Shown here in pieces: positions 1 to 7,269 of a DNA stretch of 64,000 bases. Every line of letters begins with the position of its first letter. Position 1 is the stretch's first letter. Made by a program: the position numbers and the translations under genes. Origin of the DNA: Arthrobacter globiformis (GTDB lineage: Bacteria; Actinomycetota; Actinomycetes; Actinomycetales; Micrococcaceae); the NCBI RefSeq assembly GCF_030817195.1, contig NZ_JAUSYZ010000001.1:4526001-4590000 (forward strand). The letters run 5' to 3'. Under the pieces are notes generated by a model. That model was not told where the DNA came from. It saw only the letters and a list, made by a program, of their open reading frames with translations, and searched no databases.

Positions 1-270
1 CTGGCCGAGACCGACTTCCGCGGAAATCCCGTCCAGTACGTCAGCCACCTCGGAGCCACCCTGCACTCCATCCCCGGGCCGCTCGAAAGGGCCATCCGCG
101 GACTGCCCATGCCCGGCCGCTTCGGCACCGTACAGCGCAGGAGGGCTTTCCCCGAGGCGAGCTGGGATGTGGTGGAGGACGGCCCGGTCACGTTAGAAAC
201 CCGCCCCCTGAAATCCCCAGACCGGCCCGAACAGATCCCGGGCTATTTCGCGGTGCTCCAGGCCCGCTGA
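1..270 (+). CDS. C-terminal end of an unrecognised protein (5' end outside window)
   Basis: The reading frame is open from the first base and ends with TGA at 268-270, giving 89 residues of a C-terminus. The segment has no membrane stretch and no motif I recognise; it is rich in Pro, Arg and Glu. No function can be assigned. The frame is preferred over others because its codons use G or C in the third position, as in the rest of the window, and because it stops just before a short intergenic repeat cluster. Confidence 0.6.
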   Translation: MAETDFRGNPVQYVSHLGATLHSIPGPLERAIRGLPMPGRFGTVQRRRAFPEASWDVVEDGPVTLETRPLKSPDRPEQIPGYFAVLQAR

Positions 271-321
271 ACCGGACAGGCCCGCTGAACCGGAAAGTCT
301 GAACCGGAAAGGCCCGCTGAA
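261..321. repeat. Short direct repeats after the first gene
   Basis: The 11-mer GGCCCGCTGAA occurs three times and CTGAACCGGA is interleaved with it, beginning at the stop codon of the upstream gene. It looks like local slippage duplication of the gene's 3' end. No clear hairpin with a T run is visible, so I do not call it a terminator. Confidence 0.6.
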
Positions 322-323
322 GA

Positions 324-698
324 CTATGGGACCTTCAGCCAGGACTCGGCCTCGGCTCTGTCCGTGAAAAACCTCGTGGGGCACGGGAGCCTGTTGATGC
401 CCAGGATGAAGTTGGCAATCACGCGGTCCACCGGCGACGCACCGAGCAGCGCAATCCGTGAGGCCTGGCAGGGACGGCCGAACACGGCACGGGCTCCGCG
501 GGTCACATCGGCGGTGGTGGCCATGTCCACGAGCATGGGGTGACGGCTGTCGCCGCAGAGCGCGTTGACCTGCGCCATGGCGGCCTCAGCGTCCGCTTCA
601 GTGATGCTGGCGCCCCTGGCCCAGGTCAGCCGCAGCAGGCCTTCGGTATCCAATTCCAGGTTGAACAGCGTGTTCCGTCCGGTGCTGTTGGAATTCAA
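324..698 (-). CDS. STAS/SpoIIAA-like small protein (paralogue of the protein at 4071-4502)
   Basis: A 124-residue soluble protein. The start is a TTG at 698 chosen because GGAGG lies six bases upstream. Its C-terminal half (GASPVDRVIANFILG, then a phenylalanine-rich strand, FFTDRAEAESWL) matches the protein at 4071-4502 (GESPVDRLLGHFLLG ... YFTAENDALDWL), so the two are paralogues. The pattern is like the STAS/SEC14-type small proteins of Actinobacteria, which are thought to be regulatory partners; no phosphorylatable serine motif is certain. It is transcribed divergently from the histidine kinase 137 bp away. A role in the same signalling network is inference. Confidence 0.7.
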   Translation of the reverse strand: MNSNSTGRNTLFNLELDTEGLLRLTWARGASITEADAEAAMAQVNALCGDSRHPMLVDMATTADVTRGARAVFGRPCQASRIALLGASPVDRVIANFILGINRLPCPTRFFTDRAEAESWLKVP

Positions 699-835
699 AT
701 CAAACCTCCGCGGTGGCTAATGTGGACAAGTATCACGGTACATCCCTCCGGGGCGCTGCCACCGGGGCGCCTACTGATAATGTGAGTCCAAATTCACGGT
801 AGCCTCAAAAAAGGCACTCGCAACACAGGGGGCAC

Positions 836-2545
836 ATGGTCCAGGCACCGGCGGAGTTCCCCTCCGCACCTCACGAGGCAGTGGTCGCGCTCACCGATGA
901 GGCCCGTCTGGACGCCGTGGCGTCTGTCCTCACCGGCGCGGGTTTCAGCGTCCGGAAGGCGTCCGACGCCGGATCCCTCGCCGGGGAGCTGGAAGGCAAC
1001 CGTGCCGCCGTCGTACTTCTGGATGCAGAGCTGACGGGCGGCTACCGGTGGGAAGGCACGCCAGTGCTGCTCCTGGTTGACCTCGCAGGTGACTTCGACC
1101 TTGCCCGGCTTGAGCCCTGGGGCATCGCCGATTACATCTCCCGCGACGCGGCGCCCCGGGAGCTGACCCACCGGGTGGAGACCCTAATAGGACGGGCGCG
1201 GGAACGCCGCCGCATCCGGGCCGAAGCCGAATTCCTGCGCGAAAGCCTCCGCAACGTCTCCGCCGCCATCCGCGGCACCAACATCCCCCAGCACATGGCC
1301 GGCCACCTGGTCCGCGGATTCGGTGAATCCCTGGGCGTGGACCACGTCTGGTTCACCACCTTCCAGGATTCGCGCGTGCCCCGGATCAGTGCCCAGTGGT
1401 CCCTGCCCGGCCATGCCAAGCTGCCGGACACCCTTGGTGCGTTCGAGGACGAGGCCAGGGAGCAGACCACCTCGCTGTGGTCGGCCGCCGAGGCTCTGGC
1501 GGTTCCGGATCACCAGGCGGACCAGTCCGCCGCCCTGGCCGAGGATTTGCGGGAATGGTCCGGTTTGGGCTCCGTGCGAGCCTCGGTTGCGTTGCCGGTA
1601 GGAGAAGGCGAATCGGCCCTGGGGATCATCTGGATCGCCCAGCTGGAGAAGCCGCGCGACTGGACTAGGGCCGAGATCGCCCTCATCCAGCACGTGGCCG
1701 GCAACCTCGCGCACAGCCTCATCCAGGGCCACCTGATCAGCGCGCAACTGCAGGTGCTGCAGCAGTTGCGGGAACTGGACAAGGCCAAAACGGACTTCCT
1801 CGCCACGGTCAACCACGAGCTCCGCACGCCGCTCACCTCCATTACGGCCTACCTCGACATGATCCGCGACGGGGCGGGCGGCCCCGTTCCGCCGGGCATC
1901 CTGTCCATGATGGACGTCATCTCGCGGAACTCCGACCGCCTCCGCAGGCTGATCGAGGACATGCTCACTGTCTCCCAGCAGGACTCCGGCAACCTGAACC
2001 TCAAGCAGGTAGAGCTTGGCCAGGTCCTGCGGATCGTCGTGGCCGCACTGCGCCCGCTCGCCGATTCGCGGAACGTCACCATCACGGGCGCCGACGCGCA
2101 TGAGGACGTGAAGGTCCAGGCCGACGAGGCCCAGCTGGAGCAGGTTTTCACCAACATCGTGGCCAACGCCATCAAGTTCACCCCGAAGGGCGGCCGGATC
2201 AGCATCAGCTTCATGACCACCGCTTCCGAGGCCGGCAGCCCGTGCGCCGTCGTCGATGTCATGGACACCGGCGTCGGAATTCCGGAGCAGGAAATCGCCC
2301 AGGTGTTCACCCGCTTCTACCGGGCATCCAATGCCTCATCCGCGGCTATCCCGGGAAGCGGACTGGGCCTGGCGATTGCCCACGACATCGTCCGCCGCCA
2401 CGGCGGTTCACTGGACCTGTCCTCCGTGCTGGGCGAGGGGACCACCGTCTCGGTGCACCTCCCGGTCGACGGCCCCCAAACCGAGGAACCGGACGACGAC
2501 GGCGCCGACGGCGACGAAGCGGCCGGCACACCCCAAACCGACTGA
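836..2545 (+). CDS. Sensor histidine kinase with degenerate receiver-like N-terminus and GAF-like domain
   Basis: A 569-residue cytoplasmic kinase without membrane segments. Residues about 10-115 resemble a response-regulator receiver fold (VVLLDAEL, then ADYISRDAAPRELTHRV where the usual conserved lysine is missing). Residues about 140-300 look like a GAF sensor domain. A short coiled coil leads into the dimerisation/phosphoacceptor domain with His at about residue 327 (NHELRTPLTS), followed by a HATPase with the N box (NIVANAIKF), G1 (DTGVGIP) and G2 (GSGLGLAI). The C-terminal tail is acidic. ATG 836 is preceded by a purine-rich AGGGGG site. No cognate response regulator is adjacent; the divergent STAS-like gene is the nearest partner. 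The signal sensed is unknown. Confidence 0.88.
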   Translation: MVQAPAEFPSAPHEAVVALTDEARLDAVASVLTGAGFSVRKASDAGSLAGELEGNRAAVVLLDAELTGGYRWEGTPVLLLVDLAGDFDLARLEPWGIADYISRDAAPRELTHRVETLIGRARERRRIRAEAEFLRESLRNVSAAIRGTNIPQHMAGHLVRGFGESLGVDHVWFTTFQDSRVPRISAQWSLPGHAKLPDTLGAFEDEAREQTTSLWSAAEALAVPDHQADQSAALAEDLREWSGLGSVRASVALPVGEGESALGIIWIAQLEKPRDWTRAEIALIQHVAGNLAHSLIQGHLISAQLQVLQQLRELDKAKTDFLATVNHELRTPLTSITAYLDMIRDGAGGPVPPGILSMMDVISRNSDRLRRLIEDMLTVSQQDSGNLNLKQVELGQVLRIVVAALRPLADSRNVTITGADAHEDVKVQADEAQLEQVFTNIVANAIKFTPKGGRISISFMTTASEAGSPCAVVDVMDTGVGIPEQEIAQVFTRFYRASNASSAAIPGSGLGLAIAHDIVRRHGGSLDLSSVLGEGTTVSVHLPVDGPQTEEPDDDGADGDEAAGTPQTD

Positions 2546-2570
2546 CCGGCGCCGCCCATCTCAACCCAAA

Positions 2571-2607
2571 CGAAAACCGCCCCGGACCAGGTCCGGGGCG
2601 GTTTTCG
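2571..2607 (+). terminator. Rho-independent terminator after the histidine kinase
   Basis: A 17-bp perfect stem (CGAAAACCGCCCCGGAC and its complement) with a CAG loop, ending in GGTTTTCG. It lies 26 bp after the kinase stop. The A/T flanks make it usable on both strands, so it may also end transcripts of the convergent peptide gene at 2633. Confidence 0.85.
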
Positions 2608-2632
2608 TAACTCTGAATGACTTCTGCCAACC

Positions 2633-2791
2633 TTAGTTGGGCCACCAGCCGATGGTGGCGTAATTGACTTCGCTCGTGGAAGTTGAGGACGTGGTGGTGT
2701 CCTTGTCCTTCGGGGCCGCGTTTGCAGGAGCAGCGAAACCTGCCACTGCAAGGATGCCGGTCATAACAAGTGTTGCGGCAAGTTTCTTCAT
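2633..2791 (-). CDS. Small secreted peptide precursor, 52 aa
   Basis: Start ATG at 2791 is set by an AAAGGGA ribosome site; the longer frame upstream has no such site. Residues 1-25 form a typical signal peptide: MKK, a hydrophobic core, then a signal-peptidase-I type ANA-A site. The predicted mature part is about 27 residues: a short lysine/aspartate stretch, a run of Thr/Ser, and an aromatic C-terminal end (NYATIGWWPN). No family is recognised. It is transcribed away from a TPR-protein gene 218 bp distant. A signalling or small structural role are both possible; function is unknown. Confidence 0.7.
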   Translation of the reverse strand: MKKLAATLVMTGILAVAGFAAPANAAPKDKDTTTSSTSTSEVNYATIGWWPN

Positions 2792-2846
2792 CCGCTGTCC
2801 CTTTCGTCGTTTATAGCCGTGAACCGTATTACACATTACGGGCCAC

Positions 2847-2878
2847 AGTATACGGTCACTGGATCAAGGTTTGGTCAA
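2847..2878 (-). promoter_or_regulatory. Probable promoter of the small secreted peptide
   Basis: Read on the minus strand, a TATACT -10-like hexamer (2847-2852) lies about 55 bp upstream of the peptide start, with TTGACC (2873-2878) as a possible -35. The spacing of 20 bp is longer than the usual 17, so the -35 assignment is weak while the -10 is a good match. Confidence 0.4.
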
Positions 2879-3009
2879 GTCATTTCCTGTCAATTCCACA
2901 GGTTTTGCCATGTTTCTCCGCAGCGACTTGCAATTGCCGTAACAAGCGGAGTTCAGTCCTCCTGCGAGGCCGACCGCGCGCAGGATTATGGATAATTGGG
3001 AGCATGCCT

Positions 3010-4071
3010 ATGCAGCGCGATTTGTCACCGTTCGTGATCGCGGAGTTGGCTGCGCGCGAAAGCTGGAAGCGGCGGGACTATGCCGCAGGATACGCCGAGG
3101 CCGGGCACGCCGCCGAGCTGGCCCAGGAGGCCGGGGACGAGCTGCGCTGGTGGAAGATGATCCTGCTGCAGGCCGAATGCCTGCGGGACCAGGGATCCAT
3201 CCAGGAGTGCCAGCAACTCGCCGTCGAATTGGCTGCCCATCCCGTTGCGAATTCAGCCCCAGACTTGGGCGCCCGGGCGGCAATTCTGCTGGCACATTCA
3301 CTCCAGGGCCTGGGCCGGCTCCCCGAGGCGGTGGATGCCGCTACCACCGCCGCCCGGTTGGTGGCCGGAGACTTCGAAAACGTCTACCTGCACATCCAGG
3401 CCCAGCAGGCCCTCATTGCCGCCCTCGCGGAAAGCGGCCGGCAGGAGGACGCCTGGCAGGAGTGCCTGGACCTGGAGTCGCTGCTGACTGACCACGTGGA
3501 CGAGGACACGGCAGGCAAGGCCTACTGGGTGATCGGCAACGTGGCATTCCTCAGCAACCGGGTCAATGAAGGCAGCCACTACCACGACCTCGCCGCGGGC
3601 AAACTCTCCCCCTCGCAGGACGTCGACCTGTGGGCGCGCTTCAACCGCGCCTCCGCGGAAATGCGCCTCCAGGCCAAACTGGGTGACGCCGCAACGCTGC
3701 GCTGCATCGAGCGCGCCGAGCTCGCCACCGAGGTGGTGGGCGGCAGTGAACGGGACATCCTGGAGATGTCCCTGGTCCGCGCCCACTGGTACTACCTCAC
3801 CGGGGACATGGATACGGCGATCAGCCTCCTGACTCCGCTGCGCAGCAAGTTCCCCATCCTCGCCACCCAGACCGCGGCGGAGGCCACCTTTATCCTGGGA
3901 AGGGCGCTGATGGCGCAGGGACACGAAGCGGAATCACTGCAGATGCTTGACGAGGCCGCTACGCTGTTCGATACAGCTGCTGCACCGGAGCGTAGCGCCA
4001 CCGTCCGTGGTTTCATCGCCTCAGCGGAGCCTTCGGACCGGCGCCAACAGCAATTTCTCCAGGGGGGGTAA
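3010..4071 (+). CDS. TPR-repeat protein, possible peptide-sensing or scaffold regulator
   Basis: A 353-residue, soluble, all-helical protein made of tetratricopeptide-like repeats (alternating A/L/G/Y positions such as AAILLAHSLQGLGRLPEAVDAA and AYWVIGNVAFLSNR). No signal peptide, helix-turn-helix or enzyme domain is seen. ATG 3010 is chosen over ATG 3004 because GGGAG (2998-3002) is seven bases upstream of 3010 but abuts 3004. Its stop overlaps the next start (TAATG), so it is translationally coupled to the STAS-like and GGDEF-EAL genes. The context suggests an upstream regulator of c-di-GMP turnover; that is inference. Confidence 0.75.
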   Translation: MQRDLSPFVIAELAARESWKRRDYAAGYAEAGHAAELAQEAGDELRWWKMILLQAECLRDQGSIQECQQLAVELAAHPVANSAPDLGARAAILLAHSLQGLGRLPEAVDAATTAARLVAGDFENVYLHIQAQQALIAALAESGRQEDAWQECLDLESLLTDHVDEDTAGKAYWVIGNVAFLSNRVNEGSHYHDLAAGKLSPSQDVDLWARFNRASAEMRLQAKLGDAATLRCIERAELATEVVGGSERDILEMSLVRAHWYYLTGDMDTAISLLTPLRSKFPILATQTAAEATFILGRALMAQGHEAESLQMLDEAATLFDTAAAPERSATVRGFIASAEPSDRRQQQFLQGG

Positions 4072-4502
4072 TGCCAGAAGCGACAGTGTTTCCCGGTGCC
4101 GCACCGCTGCAGCCGGAGTCCCCGACGCGCCCGGCTCCTGCGCCCGTCGTTGCCTTCACCATGCTGCATGATCTCGCTGTCAAAGCCGTACTCCCGCGCG
4201 GCACCGATCTTAATGAGACCGCAACCGCCCAACTGTACAGCCGCCTTGGTGAGCTGGCCGGGGACCGGAGGGTCGCCGTCGTGCTTGAACTGACCGGGGT
4301 AAGGTCCGTAAACCGCGCGGCGCGGGCAGCCTACGCGGCGATCCCCTCGGTGTCCGCCTGGGCGATCCTGGGTGAATCCCCCGTGGACAGGCTGCTGGGG
4401 CACTTTCTGCTGGGCGGCGAATTCTGCTCGGTGCCGGCCCAATATTTCACCGCCGAAAACGACGCCCTCGACTGGTTGAGCCACCTTGACGACGTTCTCT
4501 AA
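4071..4502 (+). CDS. STAS/SpoIIAA-like small protein (paralogue of the protein at 324-698)
   Basis: A 143-residue protein with a flexible Pro/Ala-rich first 25 residues and then the same fold as the product of 324-698: a beta strand with GVRSVNRAARAAY, the motif GESPVDRLLGHFLLG, and a C-terminal FTAENDALDWL helix. ATG overlaps the TPR gene's TAA by one base. The following GGDEF-EAL frame starts inside its last codons. Such tight packing suggests it is made in fixed ratio with both neighbours and may bind one of them. Function beyond that is unknown. Confidence 0.7.
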   Translation: MPEATVFPGAAPLQPESPTRPAPAPVVAFTMLHDLAVKAVLPRGTDLNETATAQLYSRLGELAGDRRVAVVLELTGVRSVNRAARAAYAAIPSVSAWAILGESPVDRLLGHFLLGGEFCSVPAQYFTAENDALDWLSHLDDVL

Positions 4503-6027
4503 CGACGATCCCCGGCTCGGGAAGCTGCTCGACGGCATCGTCCGGCTGGCGGCGGGGGAACTCCACTCGCGCATCGAGATTTCCGAGGCCCGGGACGAGC
4601 TGGATGCGGTGATCATGGGCACCAACCTGCTCGCCGAGGACCTGCAGATCATCTACCAGGAGCTCGAGGAGCGCGTGGAATCGCGCACGCGGTTGCTCAA
4701 TGCGGCACACAAAGAGCTGCAGCAGATGGCGCTCACGGATGCCCTGACGGGACTCTACAACCGGTCGGCGCTGGTCAGCGCCGTCAACGATGCCCAGGCG
4801 GAGGCGGCCGACGGCGGGCTCCCGCCGGCCCTGCTGCTGCTGGACCTCGACGCCTTCAAGAGCGTCAACGATTCCCTGGGCCACTCCATGGGTGACAAGG
4901 TGCTGGCCACTGTGGGGGCGCGGATCCGTTCGTGCGTGCGCGACGGCGACATGGTGGCCCGGCTGGGCGGCGACGAGTTCGCCGTCCTGCTGCCTGCCAC
5001 GACGCCGGCCAAGGCTGCCGCCGTCGGAAACCGGATCCTGGACTCCCTTAACGCAACACTGGAGGTGGACGGCAAGACCATCCGCTGCGGTGCGAGCCTG
5101 GGCCTGAGAATTGCCGATCCCGGCGAGACGTCCGAGGAACTGCTCATGGAGGCGGACATCGCGATGTACGCCTCCAAGGCCGACGCCCGCAACAAGCTGC
5201 GGGTGTTCGAGCCGGCCATGCTCCACGCCCGGCAGCTCCGCAACCAGCTGGTCGGGGAACTGCGCGAGGCCATCGCCACCGACCAGCTGGTGCTGTACTA
5301 CCAGCCGGTCATCGAGCTGGCCTCAGGAAAGATCGAGGGCGTGGAGGCCCTGGTCCGCTGGAGACACCCCAAACGCGGCCTAATCATGCCGGACGAATTC
5401 ATTCCCATCGCCGAGGAGACGGGCCTCATCTCGGAGCTCGGCAACTGGGTGCTCAGGAATTCCGTGGAGCAGCTCCGGCGCTGGCGGAGCTCACCGGAGA
5501 CCGGCCGCCACAACTTTGACATGCGCATCAACGTCTCGGCCGCGGACCTGCAGCGGCTTCAGTTCATCGAGGACGTCCGGGACGCGCTCACCGCCGCGGA
5601 CCTCGAGCCTGCGCTCCTGGTGCTGGAGCTGACGGAGAGCGACATCATCAAAGGCAACGAGCTCGACCGGTACACGCTCGCCAGCCTGCGGAAGCTCGGG
5701 GTGGGCCTGGAGATCGACGACTTCGGCACCGGGTACTCGTCCATCAGCTACCTGCGGCGCCTGCCCGTGGACCGGGTCAAGGTGGACCGGACTCTGCTCA
5801 CGGCCCTCGGCAGCGACCCCGCGCAGCCTGCACTGATCGCGGCCATCCTGCAGCTCATCCGGGCCTGCGGGCTCGAGGCCGTGTGGGAGGGCGTGGAAAA
5901 CGCGGAGCAGGCCGAGCACCTGCGGAACACCGGCTGCATCAGCGGACAGGGCTACTACTTCAGCCGCCCGCTCCCCGCAGCCGAGTTCACCGAACGCCTC
6001 GCTTGGCAGGACATCTGGCCCGGCTAA
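4486..6027 (+). CDS. GGDEF-EAL bifunctional cyclic-di-GMP protein
   Basis: A 513-residue cytoplasmic protein. An N-terminal helical coiled coil (residues 30-75) precedes a GGDEF domain with an intact GGDEF signature at residues 161-165 and an RDGD inhibitory site five residues before it. The EAL domain has EALVRW at about 287 and the DDFGTGYSS loop, so both cyclase and phosphodiesterase activities look possible. There is no membrane segment or PAS/GAF sensor; input may come from the co-encoded TPR and STAS-like proteins. The start is a TTG at 4486 that overlaps the previous gene by 17 bp, consistent with coupling; a later start would remove part of the coiled coil. Confidence 0.9.
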   Translation: MTTFSNDDPRLGKLLDGIVRLAAGELHSRIEISEARDELDAVIMGTNLLAEDLQIIYQELEERVESRTRLLNAAHKELQQMALTDALTGLYNRSALVSAVNDAQAEAADGGLPPALLLLDLDAFKSVNDSLGHSMGDKVLATVGARIRSCVRDGDMVARLGGDEFAVLLPATTPAKAAAVGNRILDSLNATLEVDGKTIRCGASLGLRIADPGETSEELLMEADIAMYASKADARNKLRVFEPAMLHARQLRNQLVGELREAIATDQLVLYYQPVIELASGKIEGVEALVRWRHPKRGLIMPDEFIPIAEETGLISELGNWVLRNSVEQLRRWRSSPETGRHNFDMRINVSAADLQRLQFIEDVRDALTAADLEPALLVLELTESDIIKGNELDRYTLASLRKLGVGLEIDDFGTGYSSISYLRRLPVDRVKVDRTLLTALGSDPAQPALIAAILQLIRACGLEAVWEGVENAEQAEHLRNTGCISGQGYYFSRPLPAAEFTERLAWQDIWPG

Positions 6028-6038
6028 TTCCCATCGGT

Positions 6039-6086
6039 TGCTCCGTAAATGCCGTTTTGCGGGCTCAAAAGGGCATCTACGGAGCA
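6039..6086. repeat. Palindromic intergenic repeat, copy 1 (TGCTCCGTA family)
   Basis: Outer arms TGCTCCGTA and TACGGAGCA enclose inner arms ATGCC..TTTTG and CAAAAGGGCAT. The same design recurs at 33576-33635. Both copies sit between convergent genes, here the GGDEF-EAL gene and ackA, which suggests a bidirectional terminator or a REP-like element. Confidence 0.75.
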
Positions 6087-6106
6087 CTCGGCGGACCAAG
6101 CAGCGG

Positions 6107-7261
6107 CTAGCCCCCGACGACGGCGGCTGTTGCCTCGGCGATGGCGCGCTCTTCGTCCGTGGGCACCACCAGCACGGGGATGGCGGACGCTTCGGTGGAA
6201 ATCACGCGGGGTTCCTTGGACCGCTCACTGTTCAGCCCGGCGTCGAGCTCTATGCCCAGCGCCCCCAGCTTCTCCCCCACCAAAGCGCGGAACTGGTGCG
6301 AGTTCTCGCCGATCCCGGCCGTGAACACCAGGGCCTTCGCCCCGCCCACCGCCACGTGGTAGCCGCCGATGTACTTGGCCAGCCGGTAGGACGTGACCGC
6401 CAGGGCGGTGGCCGCGCGGGAATCACCGGACTCGGCCGCCTCCACCACCGAACGCATGTCGTTGTTGCCGGCCAGCCCCTTAAGCCCGGACTCGCGGTTG
6501 AGCATGGAATCGAGGTCCTCGGCATTCCAGCCGGTGCGGGCCAGGAACACCAGGATGGACGGGTCCAGGTCGCCGGAGCGGGTGCCCATGACCAGGCCCT
6601 CCAGCGGCGTGAAGCCCATCGACGTGTCCACGGACTTGCCGCCCTGGATCGCGGTGACGGAGGCGCCGTTGCCGAGGTGGGCGATCACGCCGTCGAACTC
6701 CTCCACCGGGATATCCAGCAGCGCGGCGGCACGGTTGGTGACGTATTCGTGCGAGGTCCCGTGGAAGCCGTACCGGCGGATCCCGTGGTTCGTGTAGAGC
6801 TCGTCGGGAATGGCGTAGCGCCAGGCGTGCTCGGGCAGGCTGCGGTGGAAGGCGGTGTCGAACACGGCCACCTGCGGCATGCCCGGCCACTTCTTCGTGA
6901 TGGCGCGGATGCCCAGCACGTTCGCGGGGTTGTGCAGCGGCGCCAGCGGGTTGAGCCGTTCGATGGCGCGGGTGATCTCGTTGTCGATCAGCACGGGCTC
7001 GCCGAACCGCTCGCCGCCGTGCACCACCCGGTGCCCCACCGCGTCCAGCTGCCGGTCCCCCAGCACCTGATGGATGGCCGCGTCCACCTGCTCAAGGGCT
7101 TCGGCGTGGTCCGCCGGGCCCACCACCTCGCCGTCGCCCTGGCCGCCGTTGGACATGCCGATGCGCTCGATCAGCCCCTCGGTGAGCACGCTGCCTTCGG
7201 CGACGTCGCGCACCTGGTACTTGAGCGAGGACGAGCCGGAGTTGATGACGAGCACGAGCAT
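6107..7261 (-). CDS. ackA: Acetate kinase
   Basis: Converts acetyl phosphate and ADP to acetate and ATP, or the reverse, in the cytoplasm. The 384-residue product has the phosphate-binding start NSGSSSLKY at residues 7-15, the GFHGTSHEYV segment, HLGNGASVTA and the C-terminal TAGIGEN loop of the ASKHA fold; length is normal for the family. ATG 7261 has AGGAGG four bases upstream. It lies eight bases after pta, so the two form a pta-ackA operon. The pta partner carries a frameshift in this sequence. Confidence 0.96.
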   Translation of the reverse strand: MLVLVINSGSSSLKYQVRDVAEGSVLTEGLIERIGMSNGGQGDGEVVGPADHAEALEQVDAAIHQVLGDRQLDAVGHRVVHGGERFGEPVLIDNEITRAIERLNPLAPLHNPANVLGIRAITKKWPGMPQVAVFDTAFHRSLPEHAWRYAIPDELYTNHGIRRYGFHGTSHEYVTNRAAALLDIPVEEFDGVIAHLGNGASVTAIQGGKSVDTSMGFTPLEGLVMGTRSGDLDPSILVFLARTGWNAEDLDSMLNRESGLKGLAGNNDMRSVVEAAESGDSRAATALAVTSYRLAKYIGGYHVAVGGAKALVFTAGIGENSHQFRALVGEKLGALGIELDAGLNSERSKEPRVISTEASAIPVLVVPTDEERAIAEATAAVVGG

Positions 7262-7269
7262 GTGGCCTC

